From contig NZ_RLII01000015.1 in the NCBI RefSeq assembly GCF_004102745.1, positions 18,871 to 82,870 on the forward strand: a stretch of DNA of 64,000 nucleotides, written 5' to 3'. This document shows positions 63,081 to 64,000 of this stretch, in pieces. Under the pieces are notes generated by a model. The model had not been told where the DNA came from, ran no database searches, and worked only from the letters and a program-made list of their open reading frames with translations. Every line of letters starts with the position of its first letter. Within the stretch, counting starts at the first letter, position 1. Position numbers and translations under genes: made by a program. Origin of the DNA: Acetivibrio mesophilus (GTDB taxonomy: Bacteria; Bacillota; Clostridia; Acetivibrionales; Acetivibrionaceae).

Positions 63081-63920
63081 ATGAATTTGAAAAAGAACGT
63101 GGCAAAGTTTTTAGCTTTAACAACAATGGTTGTTGGAACGTTTGCCGGAAGTCAGTTTGCATTGGCAAATAATTCAGTTGACGTTGGGAATGAAATCAAT
63201 TATCTCAATGTGGATTATACTTTCGCAGAGGGAAGAGTAATTGTTGTATTTAAAGAGGGATATGATATAAGCGTTATAAGTGATAAGCTAAAAGATTTGG
63301 GAGTTGAGTCGTTCGAAGATTTGACAAAAGCCCAAAAACCTTCAAAAGCTAATGATAGCAGTACTGAAAAGAAGAAAAAGAAGAAAATCTTTTTGCTTCA
63401 TTTAAAGAATAAGACTAGGGATGGAGTGCAGAAGGCGATTGAAAAGTTGAATAATGAACCTTATGTTGCATATGCAGAACCCGACTTTTTGATAGAAACT
63501 AAAAGTGATCAAAATAATTCTGGCAATAATAAAGTTGATAGCATGAGAATAATTAAAGCACAAGAAGCAATAGATATGTGTGCAGGCAATCCGGATGTAG
63601 TTGTGGGAGTTATAGATTCGGGAATTGATTATAATCATCCTGCCTTGGTGAATAATATGTGGGTGAACACAGCTGAAGCTTGGGGAATTCCGAATAGAGA
63701 TGATGATGGAAACACATATAAAGACGATATTTATGGGTATGATTTTGGTGCTAACGATCCTGATCCTATAGGTATAAGTGACCATGGCACACATTGTGCA
63801 GGAATAATTGCAGGTTTTGGACCTAATGTGAAGCTTGCCGCACTTAAGCATAACAGTGGAAGTTTAATTAATGATTTGACTTGTGCAGTAAAATGTAAAA
63901 CTTTATGCAGCGACCCCTAA
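63081..63920 (+). pseudogene. Subtilase (S8) gene truncated before the catalytic Ser
   Basis: 279 codons. A signal peptide (VAKFLALTTMVVGTFAGSQFALA) and an I9-type propeptide (EGRVIVVFKEGYD...EPYVAYAEPDF, with a KKKKKK tract) precede the start of the S8 domain: catalytic Asp in VVGVIDSGIDYNHP and His in ISDHGTHCAGIIAG. After LAALKHNSGSLINDL the sequence stops looking like a subtilase, and the frame ends at TAA with no GTSxAxP. The tail probably belongs to an inserted element read on the minus strand, so this gene is interrupted. RBS AAGGGGG. Confidence 0.75.
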
Positions 63921-64000
63921 TTTGGCAACTACATCATCAAGACTTACCCCTTTTTCTGCACAAGAGTATGCAAACTTGGCAATACAGACCATATATTGTT
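63903..64000 (-). CDS. 3' end of a minus-strand ORF in the element interrupting the subtilase (partial)
   Basis: On the minus strand the frame entering from the right edge reads MVCIAKFAYSCAEKGVSLDD and VVAKLGVAA before TAA at 63905-63903. A C-terminus lying just inside a disrupted gene suggests the transposase or cargo of an insertion sequence. Family not recognised; the body of the gene lies outside the window. Confidence 0.45.
   Translation of the reverse strand, partial: QYMVCIAKFAYSCAEKGVSLDDVVAKLGVAA

Noticed and set aside
1..64000. CRISPR arrays, rRNA or tRNA genes
   Set aside because: No spaced direct repeats and no tRNA or rRNA signature were noticed when reading the window; a dedicated scan would be decisive.

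Overview
The window comes from a low-GC, anaerobic, cellulolytic clostridium of the Acetivibrio (Clostridium) thermocellus group. The right end holds celC-glyR3-licA, a gene set known from C. thermocellum: a 343-residue CelC with catalytic Glu140 and Glu280, a LacI-type GlyR3, and an SLH/GH16/CBM4 LicA. The left end holds an 870-residue Pnkp and a 465-residue Hen1, the lengths I recall for the C. thermocellum enzymes. Several proteins differ from the C. thermocellum sequences I remember, so a sister species is likely.

Layout. 0-6.6 kb: an RNA-repair operon with an Rnl1-like ligase, a kinase-HD protein, Hen1 and Pnkp. 6.6-7.1 kb: decayed DNA (ankyrin and transposase remnants). 7.1-9.9 kb, minus strand: an NO/O2 stress set (RIC, flavodiiron protein, Crp/Fnr regulator). 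10-16.6 kb: small accessory genes (PadR and HAAS pair, zinc-ribbon membrane protein, PnuC-NadR NAD salvage, PepSY protein, SLH amidase). 16.7-52.3 kb: a 35-kb same-strand sulfur island. 52.4-53.8 kb: a WYL regulator and a GyrI-like protein. 53.9-63.9 kb: a secreted M60-like protease, celC-glyR3-licA, and a subtilase cut short near the window end by apparently foreign DNA.

The sulfur island is the main point of interest. In order it has metY; an SsuABC-type transporter; a YezD-like protein; a nitrogenase-like block ordered K1-D1-NifB-NifX-NifH-D2-K2 plus a small membrane protein; cysK; a corrinoid protein, two UroD/MtaA-type methyltransferases, a corrinoid activator and a DUF1847 protein; a second transporter; a CoA ligase, an aminotransferase and a four-subunit 2-oxoacid:ferredoxin oxidoreductase; ridA, a cystathionine gamma-synthase/lyase-type enzyme and a MalY/PatB C-S lyase; a CooS-like CO dehydrogenase; and a third transporter. 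Nine copies of one operator-like motif, consensus about STAAACATATAKGAATA, lie before metY, transporter 1, cysK, the corrinoid gene, ridA and cooS, so these units probably form one regulon.

Working model (inference): organosulfur compounds are imported by three transporters. Nitrogenase-like reductases, related to methylthio-alkane reductase but with two different DK pairs sharing one NifH and one NifB, break C-S bonds to release methanethiol for MetY. Corrinoid methyltransferases demethylate methylthio compounds and release sulfide for CysK. The ligase/oxidoreductase/aminotransferase module interconverts acids, 2-oxo acids and amino acids. The CooS homologue lacks one ligand of the Ni-containing C-cluster, so its reaction is open.
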